Shown here piece after piece: positions 22,264 through 33,800 of a stretch of 64,000 nt of DNA. The stretch spans positions 1 through 64,000 of the forward strand of contig JAWUZG010000354.1 of NCBI GenBank assembly GCA_036785705.1, given 5' to 3'. This stretch comes from Acanthornis magna (taxonomy: Eukaryota > Chordata > Aves > Passeriformes > Acanthizidae). Position 1 is the stretch's first letter. Each line of letters begins with the position of its first letter. The position numbers and the translations under genes are program-made. The notes under the pieces were generated by a model. That model saw only the letters and a list, made by a program, of their open reading frames with translations. It ran no database searches and was not told the origin of the DNA.

Positions 22264-23430
22264 GTTACAAAGGCCTGCTGTGATTCTCTATCAGAATGAA
22301 GCATGTTAGGATCCTTGTCCTGAAAAATCCAGAGTGGCTCTACTCGCCTGACATGCCTTGCTCCAGGACAGTGAAACTTGTAAACGTGCATTGGAAACAT
22401 GACAGCTGTGACACTGTTGTGTTTCTGCCCTGCGGTCTTCAGGTGTTTCAAGGAAAAAGTGATGCTTTCTTAGCCTGTTTGCTGGAGTTGTGTGGTACCA
22501 AGACACTGTCTTACTTCCATGCAGACAGTTCTAGGGTAAGGTCTTAAAATTGTTTTTCTGAGGTGTGGAGAGCAACTGAAGTTAAAGTACAGTGGATTGC
22601 TTGTACTTCAGGATTGCTTTCTTGTGTACGCTGGAAGTCTTTATTCTCAAAGAGAATTTTTATTAGCATGTCAGCTGTGGGTACTTCCTCTGTCCTTATT
22701 TTATTGTAGTTTGGCTGATTTTATCCAGATCTGTTAGGAAAACAAAGGTTTTCAACCTTTCCCTGTTGCTGTCAGGGAAACACTCCCCTGACTCCCTGTC
22801 AGGAGTGTTTTAAACCCATCACTGCCTTTGGCAGGAAGCTGAAGGTCTCACAGTTATAATGTTTGCGTGAGCTTCCTCAGCAGTATCACTGTTGGGATAG
22901 GTTGGTTGGGGAGTGCCAGTGCTGGAAAAGGCTGGAGTGTGGACTGCTTTTAGCACCAGAGATGTCAGTGAATGCATGTGAGAAAAGGCCTCAGAAGCCA
23001 GAAACCTGCTGTCAACTTAGCAGGGAACGGCCTTGGGCTTTCCAGTGCTCTGGGAGGTGGGACAAACCTCACAGATGGGACATGTCCTCCTTGTTCAGTC
23101 CAGACAATCTGCGTTGGAAAAATTACTTCATTCACACAAATCTTCCTCATGAAATAAAGATCTGATGTAGTAAACCCAGTGATTGAACTGCATCAGAGCT
23201 TTATTTCATGATAGGGTGAGTCGTTATTGATGATGTGATGATTTTTATGTCATGATGTGTTACGAATGGGTTTAAACACAGAAGAGCAAAGATAGCTAGA
23301 TCTCTGTGAATAAAATGGATTGAACCCAGAAAGGTTTGAAATATAGCAAAAAAAAAAAAGGTTAAAACCAAATGAGGTTAGATGTTGCTGCCAAAAAAAT
23401 CGATATATTTTATGTAACAGTAAAAAAGGC
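22264..23430. other. Unassigned sequence between the LTR and the purine tract
   Basis: No gene is recognised. An open stretch near 22440-22536 sits between CTTCAG and GGTAAGG but has no recognisable product. GATGAAATAAAGATC-like sequence near 23150 provides an AATAAA without an evident gene. A short A run lies at 23348-23359. Confidence 0.5.
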
Positions 23431-23595
23431 AAAGAGAAAGAAGGAAAGGAAGAAGGAAAGGAAGAAGGAAGGAAAGAAAGAGAGAAAGAAAGAGGGAAAG
23501 ATAGAAAGAAAGAGAAGAAAGAGAAGAAAGAGAAGAAAGAGAGAGAGAAAGAGAGAGAAAGAAAGAAAGAAAAAGAGAGAAAGAAAGAAGGAAGA
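23431..23595. repeat. Long purine-only microsatellite (GAAA/GGAA/GAGA)
   Basis: About 165 bases are almost purely A and G on the given strand, made of interspersed GAAA, GGAA, AAGAG and GAGA runs, interrupted by a single T (GATAGAAAG near 23491). Such polypurine tracts are highly mutable and can form triplex (H-DNA) structures. Open frames through it are artefacts of composition (Lys/Arg/Glu or Phe/Leu/Ser runs). Confidence 0.95.
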
Positions 23596-24667
23596 GTAGG
23601 GCAGTTGGGCTCCTCTGTCTGCACAGCCTCGGACCAGAGGCTTTTTCACTACACACCCAAAACCTCTCTTCCCCCCACCCTTTGGTGTCAGGGTCTGTGC
23701 TGGCCTGGCAGCTGATAGCCCTGGGGCTATGGTCTCTACCCCAAAGGTGCTAAGCTTGACCCCTCTGTGAATGTATTCTTTTCCCCCAGCCTGGAGTTTT
23801 TACTTTATCTTATCTCCATCAGCGCACAGTTCAGAGCTCCATTCAGGGTTTTGGTGGTTTGCTCTGCAGCTTTTCTGTACAGTTCTGTACAGTTTTTTTG
23901 TACAGTTTTGCTACAATAGCCAAAAGTCCTTCATGAAGATGTTTAAGCCATAAATTATAACATTTCAGTCTCCGATGTGATTTGAAGCCACCATTGATTT
24001 AACTGGTGGTCTTGTCCTTTGCTATCCTGTAAGGGGAGTAACTTGTATCAGATATGATAGAGCATATGGTGTCCATTCCCTGCCTCACCTATCCTTGCTT
24101 GTCCCTTGTGCAGAGGGGCTGCATGATATTGGTTATCCCCCCAAAAATAGAGCAAATGCTCTACACATCGCTTTCCAGACCTTTCATTGCCACTGAAGTC
24201 CAACAAAATTTTGGTATCTAGAGGTATGTGCTCTAACCCAGAAAGCAGCACCAAAGCTGATTATTATTTGGTGAAATTTATTTATTTTTCTTCAGAAAAT
24301 ATTTAGTCTCAATGACTTTGTAAACAGCTTGCTGTTTGCATTTGGGGGATAAAAAGAAGAAGCGATCCTCAAGAGAGCAATATCAGATTATTTGTTAAGG
24401 AAAAAGCTTTAATACTTGTTAATTGCATGATTTAGAGTCTTCTGTCATTATCATAGTTGTTTAAAGACAAGTCTTTCCCTTTAAGTAGTGCAAACCCCCC
24501 CAATTTTTAAAAATCCATTCCTTAAAAAGCAAACAAAAAACCACCTTGCTTCTCCTGAGGGCAAGGCAATGCCACATCAAAGAAGGTGGATAATGAGAGA
24601 ACGTAGGATGTAATGTTGAAATTTGAAAAAACAATCCAAAAAACGTTCTGCTGACCGAGCTATGTGT
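23596..24667. other. Unassigned sequence
   Basis: No gene or repeat family is recognised. It contains a three-copy run of CTGTACAGTT-like units at about 23873-23912. Otherwise it is AT-rich sequence with several A and C runs. Confidence 0.5.
23873..23912. repeat. Short tandem repeat of CTGTACAGTT
   Basis: TCTGTACAGTTCTGTACAGT is followed by a T run and TTGTACAGTT. The core TGTACA is palindromic, so the copies could pair with one another. Confidence 0.7.
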
Positions 24668-24968
24668 TGAGCCTGGAGACAGGAAGGCTCAGGGGCAATT
24701 TTATCACTGTGTATAAATACCTAATTAGAGAGAATGAAAATGGTGGAGCTATACTCTTCTCAGCAGTGCCCACTGATGGTACAGGAGGCAATGGGCAGAA
24801 ATAAAAACCCCATGAAGTTCCATCTGAACAAAAGAAAAAGCTTTTTCTCTCTTAGGGTGATCAGCTACTGGAAAAGGTTGTATAAAGTCTCCATCTGTGG
24901 AGATACTCAAGACCTGATGGGGCACGGTCCTGGGCAGCCTGCTCTAGGCAGCCTGTCTGAGCAGGGGC
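24668..24968 (+). mobile_element. CR1 LINE 3' fragment
   Basis: The sequence follows the CR1 3' region in sense orientation: GGAAGGCTCAGGGGCAATTT, TGTGTATAAATACCT, AGGCAATGGGCAGA, GTTCCATCTGAAC, a CTTTTTCTCTCTTAGGGTGA-like segment, TGGAGATACTCAAGACCTGA, GGGCAGCCTGCTCTAGGCAG and GAGCAGGGG. It stops before the usual terminal octamer repeats. It is 5'-truncated, as most bird CR1 copies are, carries many substitutions, and is an old dead copy. Confidence 0.88.
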
Positions 24969-27900
24969 AGAAGCTCTCTCCAGCCGTCATCAATGTTTTT
25001 GTGAATTGCATTGGAATTCACTGTGTGCAAAAGATGCGAACTGTCCATACCATGTAGGGTGGGTAATTGCTTAGGAGGTAAGCAGCTGGTTTTCAGCACT
25101 GTTTCAGACTTTCTGAGGTGCAGGGACTTGCATGAAGTTAGGCTCTGAGAAAGTTTCCTTGCTACGAACTTCTGCATGTGGCACATGTCCCTGAATTCAT
25201 ACCAGAGTCCTCCCAGTGGAGGAGCATGTTGTGATACAGAGCATATTGCAGGCTCTGTACAATGTTGTCGAGGCCGGTTGGGCTCTCTAGAATGAGAAGC
25301 TCTGGTTTTCCATGGGTGTGCAGGTTGGTCTGAGCTTGGTCTTCCAAATATTATCATGCAGCTGAAAACAGAGATCTATGCTCAACAGATGGTCAGAGAG
25401 CACATCTTTGGGGTTTTTTTAACCCATATTTATAGATTCCCCAAATAAGTATTTGGAAGGTTTGAGCTAAGGCCTGAATCAACTCATACCTTCCTTTCAA
25501 TACAGATCATATGCTTAATTCTTAGAGAGCTTTATAAGTAGTGGTTTCAGAGAAATTAGTAGTTCTGTACACATAAGCTTGTTGGCATCTTTTCCAATAT
25601 AATTGTTGGTATTTTAATACGGTACTGCTTTGGAGTGGGACAGGACTAAACCACATCAAATACATGCTCTATTTGCCCAAATGAGTTTATTCCTGCAGCT
25701 TTTTTTGGTTGTTTGTTTGTTTGTTAATTTTTTTCTTTTTCTTTTTTTATTCTGATGAATAGCTAACTACTAGCAGACCAACATTCTGTAGTAGAAGCTT
25801 ATATCAACCTCAATTCTTGTCATTTTGGCTTTTAGTCATCATAATGTTATCTTCTGCAGTTGTTTTAATGAAAACACAGCACATCCTGTCCAGACGTAAA
25901 AAACATTCTCTCAATGAAAGATTTGGTGCAGAATGTTCTTTCTACAGATTTCTATCACTATTCATACTTCTAAACAAATATTTACCTTACAATGAGATTC
26001 GTTCTGAGAGCTTCTAAACACATATTGTTTTTCAGGCTATATATGCAGAATCTAGTAAAGGAGAGAAATATAATTTCTAAGTGCTAAAATGCATACCAGC
26101 ATATACAAACCAATAACCAGCCCAGTATGATCTGAAGAAATGACTTCCCCCTATACAGTGCATGTTCTTTAAAGAGAGCAACCACTGCTTTCTTGCTCAT
26201 TGTAATTCACACTGCGTCCAGCACTACTGGAAAACTAATGAAAATGCTGGGAGTATAAGGCTTTATTTTACTGTTGAGAATTCTCAGTGGTTACAATATT
26301 ATGTTGTGCCTAGTTCTCCTGGTACCCCATTTTTTTAACGGTGATTGCTATTTTCAACCCAGTGATCCATTTCATGCATTAGCCCCCTAAGAGCTGGATG
26401 TACCATGTAGCACAAAGGAGCTTTCAGAGCAAAATGCTTTTACTGGATAATTTGTAAACAGGAAAAATCTGCTCAATCAGTTAGAAATCTTATAAGCAGA
26501 GGCTCACTGGCATGGAAATCTGGGAAGCAGAGCCTTTTAAGTCCACCTCAAGGAAGATCAAAGTGAAAGAATAAAGGGAGGAGGTGCTGGTTTAATTTTT
26601 TCATCTGAGACTGCATGATATGAAGTGATGCAACTGTTGCCATAGTAAAGTTATATCGAATTGACTACAAGCCAGTCAACACCACTGTGTAATATTCCCC
26701 CCCACCCCCACAAGCAAAGCAGGATAAACACTTCTTGATTGATTTTGTTTTCCCCCTTATAATAAGAAATTATAGGAACTGATTTTAGAACTCTCTTAAA
26801 ACTATAATTGCCAGCAGTGAAAAGTCAGCTAATATTTTTTGGATTGGGGCATACTGTTTCAGATACTGTTTCAGCTATAATTCATCTTTTTCTCAAAATT
26901 GTCATTCATGAAGCACCTTCAGTTGTCAACTGTGAGATAAAGGAGTCATCTGCTCAGTTAACTGGGGGAGTATTAAAATATGGAAGATAATACCACTAGA
27001 ATATTTTAAATGGTATCTATACACATCTGTTTAAGTTTTGGCAGAATTTACTTTCATCCTTGCCTTGTTACTCAAGTGTAATTTATAATGCATCTGAAGA
27101 ATTCCGTTATCTCCCTCTCTACTTCACCCAGCATATGCATACATGCAGGCATTGAGAGACCAGGAAATATCATGTCATGGCCTCTGTTACACAGTGTCTA
27201 ATTTTACAGGATGTCTAGGAGGGTGTGGCAATAAAATGTGGTGGCTATAAAATAAAAAATAACTTCTGGTTGTGTTAGTGTTCATATTTGCATGGTTCAG
27301 GAGTTCAGTTGAGATTATACAGTGGGGTCAATATCTGAAGTGTTGCTACACTGTCAAAGCCATTAAAACATCAAACAAATTTGAATTCCTGTGACCAGAG
27401 CAGCCAGACACACAGAGGCTCATCGATATTAAGATCTATTTCTAACAGTGCCCTCCTGCTGTGTAGGAGGTGAGGGGCGACAGCCTTATTCAGAGGCCTT
27501 CTTTTACTTCAGAGGTTCTTAATTTCTTCTTGTTGCAGCACTTGAAAACTTTGAGGAACACCTTAGGGGCCAGATGCTGCAGTGTGAGCCGGAACTTCCA
27601 CCTCCACTTGAGAGTGTTGAGTGCCCCAGCTGACCTCCAGGTGCTGTTTTCTGTCAGCTGCTGTGCCTGTGCCATGTCTGCTGCTCTCCAGGGTTGTTTG
27701 AGAAGCACAGTGCATCTCTCGTGGCTCTCAATTGTGACTAATCTTGCTTCAGGCAACTGATACCCTCACTGATGCGATTTGCTCTTTCAACTCTTCCGGA
27801 GAGGCAGGTGTACTTTAAGGGACTTTATTTTATTTGAAAGGGCTTCATGTGCTTATTTTGTGCTGTTGCTTTAGAGGGGGGAGGAGGCAAATTGGATAAG

Positions 27901-29045
27901 CGTTTCATGCCCACTGAGGGCAAGGGATGCTGATGTTGCTCCTAAACTTGCTGAAGCACTATCTCCCTCATGGCTGTATGGCACAGACAGGCTTCTCCAT
28001 CAATGCTGAAGGCTTGGCCATGGCAGGAGGGTTGACCATGGCCATTATTTTGGAGAATAGGTGGTGCCCTCTATGCCTAAAACCTGTCTTTGTTTGTCCC
28101 AAATATCCAGGTTGAAAATAGATGAGTGATTAACTTTTTTAAAATGAAAACTGCAGCAATCTCCTTCCTACATCATTAGCTGTCTGAGAAATCACAGGTG
28201 TTCTCTATTTTTGCAGTGAAGTTATGCAGGTGTTAAACTTGCCTGGTTTTGTGATAGAGCTAAGTATCTTAAAACAGCAACAAGCTGAACTCCCTGCTTG
28301 CAATTGGCCCCAAGACTTTGAATTTGATTGGATACTTTAAAGGGAGCAGGCTTTAAGAATAGCTTTCTTGTGTTAGAAGCTTAGAATCCACTTAAAAGAT
28401 GAGAAACAAGAAATAAAAGCAATAAAAATATTATTTGAAGGGAGCCTGGGAGAAGTGGAACAGCTGTAGATACTTGTGGCCCATCCCATCGTTCAGAGAG
28501 TGCAGTGTGACACAGCAACAGCGAAGCCCTAGAAAATTAAATGCTGCTCATTGATGTGCACAGGAAAGTGCAGATTTGAAAATTTCACAAATAAGCAGTG
28601 GACATCCTTATCCTTGGCAAACTGGGAAGCAAAAGCTCAGGGGTATAGAGAGAAATGAGAACAGGCCAGAGAGCACTTGGTGGTGAAAGAGCCTTTGTGA
28701 GTGGAGAGAGCAGGAGAAACCAAAGTGAGCCCAAAAAGTCAGGTGGCCTGGTCACAGTGATGCAGCTAGGATCCCCCACAGCATCATGTGGAAATGGATA
28801 GGAGTGAGGAACAACCTCATTTGTAAAAGGTAAGACTTATTCTTGCAGCCTGTTGTAGCTAAAAAAGTTTTTTTATTGTTTAAGTCTGCACACACACAGA
28901 GATAAGTTTCTGCTGTGAAAGTGTATGAATATGCTTGAAAAATTGGTCAACCTGAGTGTTTGCTGTTTCATTTCATTTAAAACAAATGTCTAGTAAATAA
29001 CTTTTCCTTATTTTTTCTTTACCTCTTTATTAGAGACAGCTCTGG
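24969..29045. other. AT-rich intergenic or intronic DNA, no gene recognised
   Basis: I find no exon series, RNA gene or further LINE or LTR that I can support across these four kilobases. Small items are a (GTTT) run at 25707-25725, a C-rich run CCCCCCCACCCCCAC near 26697, and a GC-richer patch around 27460-27760 with overlapping chance open frames on both strands. Confidence 0.5.
25707..25725. repeat. (GTTT)n microsatellite
   Basis: GGTTGTTTGTTTGTTTGTT lies in a T-rich region that continues with several T runs to about 25750. Confidence 0.85.
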
Positions 29046-29087
29046 TTAGCTGTGGTTTATTAGCTGTGGTTTATTAGCTGTGGTTAT
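29046..29087. repeat. 14-bp unit repeated three times
   Basis: TTAGCTGTGGTTTA occurs at 29046 and 29060, and a third copy with the last two bases changed is at 29074. TGTGGT is the core of the RUNX-factor motif, giving three evenly spaced sites (inference only). Confidence 0.9.
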
Positions 29088-30202
29088 TCAGATGTCCCCT
29101 TTCTTCGCTAGCTGATGTTTTTCTGCATTCTCTGAAAGCATGTCAGAGTGCTGCAGCGTTCAATTGCTTTTGACAAGGAATGTTGATTCTCCTTATGTCC
29201 TCCACCCTCATATAAAAATAAGGCTTTGGTAGTCAGCAGTGTCCCTGGGGAGGCCTTGTTCTGCAAAATATAGAAGAGATTGAGGTGATTGGTAAGGGGG
29301 TGGTGTGGTACCGTCTTCATTCTGCTGCCATGTTATCTACTGAAGAGCTTTCTTATTAAGGCATTGGCCTGATATGTTTATGCTAGTGAGGTAGGAATTA
29401 GAAAAACTGTTGTTGAAGAAGCATCTGTCAGCTGAGTTGCACTGACTTATCACTATTGATTAGCCAGTGCTTATCGTTATGTCTATCGACTGCTTTTGTG
29501 GTCTGGCATTTTTAAGGGATTGTTTTCTTTTATGGCATCCTCTGGCTGTTACCAGTAAGACAAAGCCTCCTGTATTTCAAATGAGCTCACTCATTATTTT
29601 TCATTGTATTTTCTATTACAACCATTATCTTAGATCATGTAGATGTAATAGAAACAATGTTTATAGGAAACAGTTCAATCTCTATGAAAAGGAAACCTTT
29701 CTAGATTCTACCCTATGAGAAAGAAAGATTGTTGTTCTTTTAAGGAGATAAAATGGGAAAAAAATAACAGGCCACAAATAAAGCATGTGTTACAGAAAGA
29801 GCACCATATCTCGTACTTCTTTAAGGCAAAATTTGGCCCCTTAATTTACATAATAAGAATGTAACCAGAGTAGCACCACCAACATCAATGTTACGCTGGG
29901 CTGACTCTGGATCAGAACTGCACACAAAAATTTAGCCTTCTTGTGAGCAAGTGGTGAAGGTAATGTGGAATATGCGTATTATTGGTGGGCTCTGTTTGTC
30001 TTGATGGTTGAGATTATATTTTCAAGATTATGGAGGGCCTTTGTGTAAAGAGCCTACTGCCCCTCTCCTGCCAAGGATTTTCTCTGCTCCTTTTCCTAGT
30101 ATTTTGCTAACTTTTACAAAGACGGAATACATGGAGTTGACATTTTCACCACTAAACCTTAGTGGATTCAATGCTCATATTCTAGCCTTGTGTTTGGAGG
30201 AA

Positions 30203-30238
30203 AAAACCCAAAAACTTAAAAAAATAAAAAAAAAAAAG
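30203..30238. repeat. A-rich tract
   Basis: A run of A broken by a few other bases. No retrocopy body was recognised on its 5' side. Confidence 0.85.
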
Positions 30239-30770
30239 TTAGATGTCTCTTTCCTGATTATTGATGAGAGCTGTATTTTGGGTGATAAAATACAGAGGAG
30301 ATGCAAAGGTTGCTTCATCAGAAGAAAACAGCAGGAGCAAGTCTCTTGAGGATTGCCCCCCTCTGTAGCTGTTGCAGAGAAAGCAGACCTTGATAAACCC
30401 TGTGCACAGGTCAGAGCTTTCTCCAAGCCTGAGAATTACTAATGGGAATCCATTTTTCCCTCTAGAGATAGCCAAAGGAGGAATGGGCTGACTGGCTATT
30501 AAATGAATGTGGCTTTAAATGTAGACAGGCATTTAAAGCCTTCTGCCATACAAATTAGAATTTCTGCTTACGGAATCACATTTTCATGGAATATTTTTCA
30601 TATGAAAATGCGGTTAGCCTAAACCCTCCACTTTCAGACAGTGTTTAGAAAGAAGTGTTATGCTCCTAGAAAGGAAAAGAAATGCTGTTCTTTTCATTAT
30701 GCACTTTAACTTTTCAGTGTCTTTATGCATTCACTTTTATTTATTATTGCAGGTGAAAATGATGTCTCTC

Positions 30771-30809
30771 TCTTTTTTTTTTCTTTTTTTTTTTTTTTTT
30801 CTTTTTTTT
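30771..30809. repeat. T homopolymer tract (39 bp, two interruptions)
   Basis: Almost pure T with C at two positions. If it were a minus-strand poly(A) tail, the inserted body would lie to the right, and none was recognised. Length is likely to vary between individuals and be error-prone in assembly. Confidence 0.9.
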
Positions 30810-33800
30810 GTTAAGTGGCCTGGAGAAAGAGTATGCATTGGTGGGAACTTCAGACAGTAATGGTAAATATTGAGATATCTGTGTCACTAATCTGTTTGCA
30901 CTTACATGAAACTTAGGTAATGGCAATGTAGTTCCTGATCAGTGAATGAAGGACTTAGAAATTAGAAAATAACTTCTGTCAGGAAAGATGAAAAACTAAA
31001 TGGACTTTGTCTCCTTTATAAAATGTTGTAGTGTCATTGATTCAAAATTTTTATGTGATGGATGAGCTCACATATATAGCAAAGAATTGCCAAAGCTTAC
31101 TGTAAAGTCTCATAAACTCTCTATATGGAGAAATGCTGCAATGGTAACTTTCTCAGACCAAGGAGTTTAGAATTATATGCTATCTGTGTCTAACACCGCT
31201 GACAATCAGTACAGATATAGAACCCAGTTCTACAAATTTCTCTTTGATTTTCTGGATGTTGGGATTTAACAGAAAATTTTTTTTTGTTCAAATCTCAGCA
31301 CAGTAGGCTAAAGGCTTCTTGCCACCAAGAGAGGTGAAATAAGGGCAGTAAAATGTTGGTAAGCAAGCAATTTTTCACCTTCTCTTTCAGATTTCACTCT
31401 CCTATAATTATTTTAGACATTTCATACTGCATGGCAATAATAATAGTACTGAAATTTATCTGAATGAAATGAGATTTTTTTTTCTTATTATTTAATTCAC
31501 TTTCTGTGAGTCTTTATTTTCCTCTTTCCCTCTGCATTTTTTTTAATCATTATTCATTTTTGTTCAGTGCTAGTAGTGTAACAATTCCTGGAATATACTT
31601 TAGAGATTGTGCAGTGAAGGCTCAGAAGATTTCTGAAGTTTGAAAAACACTGAAATTTCCAGTAGACCAGAGAGGCTTATAAAAAATTTCCTATAAAATA
31701 TTATCATAGCTTATTCTTACCTCTCCAGTGGGCTGCCCAAAAGAGCTTTCATGGCTGCATGCCATTAGTCACTGAAACTATACGATAAAATAGTTTTGCT
31801 GTAGTTTTGGAGAACCCCAAGAAGCAAGGACTGAAGTTACTTCCACACTTGCCTTCCGTGTCTGTACATAGAAGCAGATGATTGTCCTCTAATGTAGGGC
31901 CTTGAGAGGGATGTAGCTTTGAGAGGGAGAGAACAGTTGCTGTGAGACTGGTGTTTTGGGTTTTCTGTAGGGGTAGTCAGACCTGTGTGAGATGGGAAAA
32001 GCTCCTGGTGGAGACATGGAGGGTTCAGCTCTGGTGAATATGGGAGAAAGCACTTTGCATTGACTTCATGTTTACAAAATTGAAATATTTCCAAAACCTA
32101 CTGTAAAGTGGAGATAAAATAATATGTAAGATTTTATCTTATATAAAGATGTAAAAACACTCCAGGTGTGAATTGAAATTAGTTAATAATACTTAGCAAA
32201 AGCACAATGCCTTCAAAGATGTACTGTCATTGAAAACTGTTTTAATGATAATTTTTTGGTCAGCTGTTGTAGCATTTCTCTTTGAAAGGAAAACTTTAAT
32301 GGCAATTTATATATGCTTTTAAATGTAGTGGGTCTCTCTGAAAGAAATTTGAAAGCCAACAAGATAGGATAGGTTGACATAAGAAAAACAGTGCTAATGA
32401 ATAATAATATGCATTATGCCATTAATGATAAGTCGTCCCTTACAGTGCAGGAAAATAAAGGGGAGGTCACCAGAGAGAAAAGAATGAACAAAAATGTGTC
32501 TGTATATACAGAGAGGCTGTCCTCTCTCCCTCCTCCTCAGGCATCCTACATCTGAAATCCTTTCTCTTGATAGGAAACTAATTACACAGAGGTTGCCAAC
32601 CCTGTTCTCTTTCAAGTATTAAAACAGTGGAGCATTTTTCTCAGTCCAGGTAGTAATTAGTAGTCACCTAGTTGCAAGGCAAGCGCAGTGTTATAGGTGT
32701 TCTGCTCAGAGAGCATTGATTTGAATGAGAGCAGTAGAAGAGTTCACTTAAATTCCTGATGAAATTTTTTTAGTTCTTCATCATGTGCCTGATTTCCCCT
32801 GTAGTACATTGCTTTTTCTCATGCCCCCTGTCTCTATGCTACCTACTGCTTATTTTGCTGTCTGCTGTGTAGTCATTCATGGAACTCGTGGGTCTGTGAG
32901 ATGTGCAGTCTTCCCTCCCTTTGGCTGATGGATTATTACTGTTAATACTTCCACTCAAGTCTGGGGACTGTTTTGGGCGAAGCAGCCGTGAGCTAGAGGA
33001 ATAGTTCTCTTCATCTGTGAAGAGCTGAACATGCACTTGGTAGTCCCCATGATGTTAAATAGAGAAGCTGCTTTAATAAGCCGATTCTGGCCAAATCAGT
33101 CTAAAAGGCTGCAGTCTAGAAGGCTGTTTCTCGTTTTTAATGCTTTTGGAAAGCCAGAGATTAATTAACTTCACTCCTCTTGAAAACAGGAAATCTGTGC
33201 AACAGCTACCAACTATATCTTTAATTATTGCATGCTCTGGAATCAAAACTGTATGTGGTTTATGAAGTCAGCTCTGTTTCAACAGCATAAACAATTTCTT
33301 GAAATGGAATTTTAAAACTTAGCACTGTAATGCTATTGTTTGCCTTGCTGATCATAAATGACTGACATGTTCTGGTGTGTTCCCTTCACTTTCTCAATCC
33401 TTTCCTATTTACTCATGGACTGTAGTTGGTTAATAGGACACTCATGCCAAGGAGGATCTTTATAGATCTCAAGACCTGGCTATGTGTCCATGTATGAACA
33501 CACAATTTCACATGCCTGAAATCAATGTCAGGATTTCTTCAAAATTCTATAGTAGACATTCTACAATGTCTGCAATTTAGACCATTCTCTAAATTTGTAG
33601 AAAAGAAATGGAGAAAAGGAAAGAGAACCACATGTGGAAAAAAAAATCCCATGAAACAAAATTATTATAAAATCAGGCAAATATTCAAATAATGGCAGGG
33701 TTTGTTCTTACAGTTTGCCTGAACTCTCTTTCTCTTTTATTCTACTGGTGTGTATTGTATGGAGCTGGCGCTTGCTGGTATTGTCTGCTAGAGTATTGAA

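Noticed and set aside
22440..22536. Possible exon between CTTCAG and GGTAAGG
   Set aside because: No recognisable peptide. Splice-like words are frequent and no companion exon fits it.
23250..23656. Open frames of 75-124 codons with Lys/Arg/Glu or Phe/Leu/Ser runs
   Set aside because: They are produced by the polypurine microsatellite.
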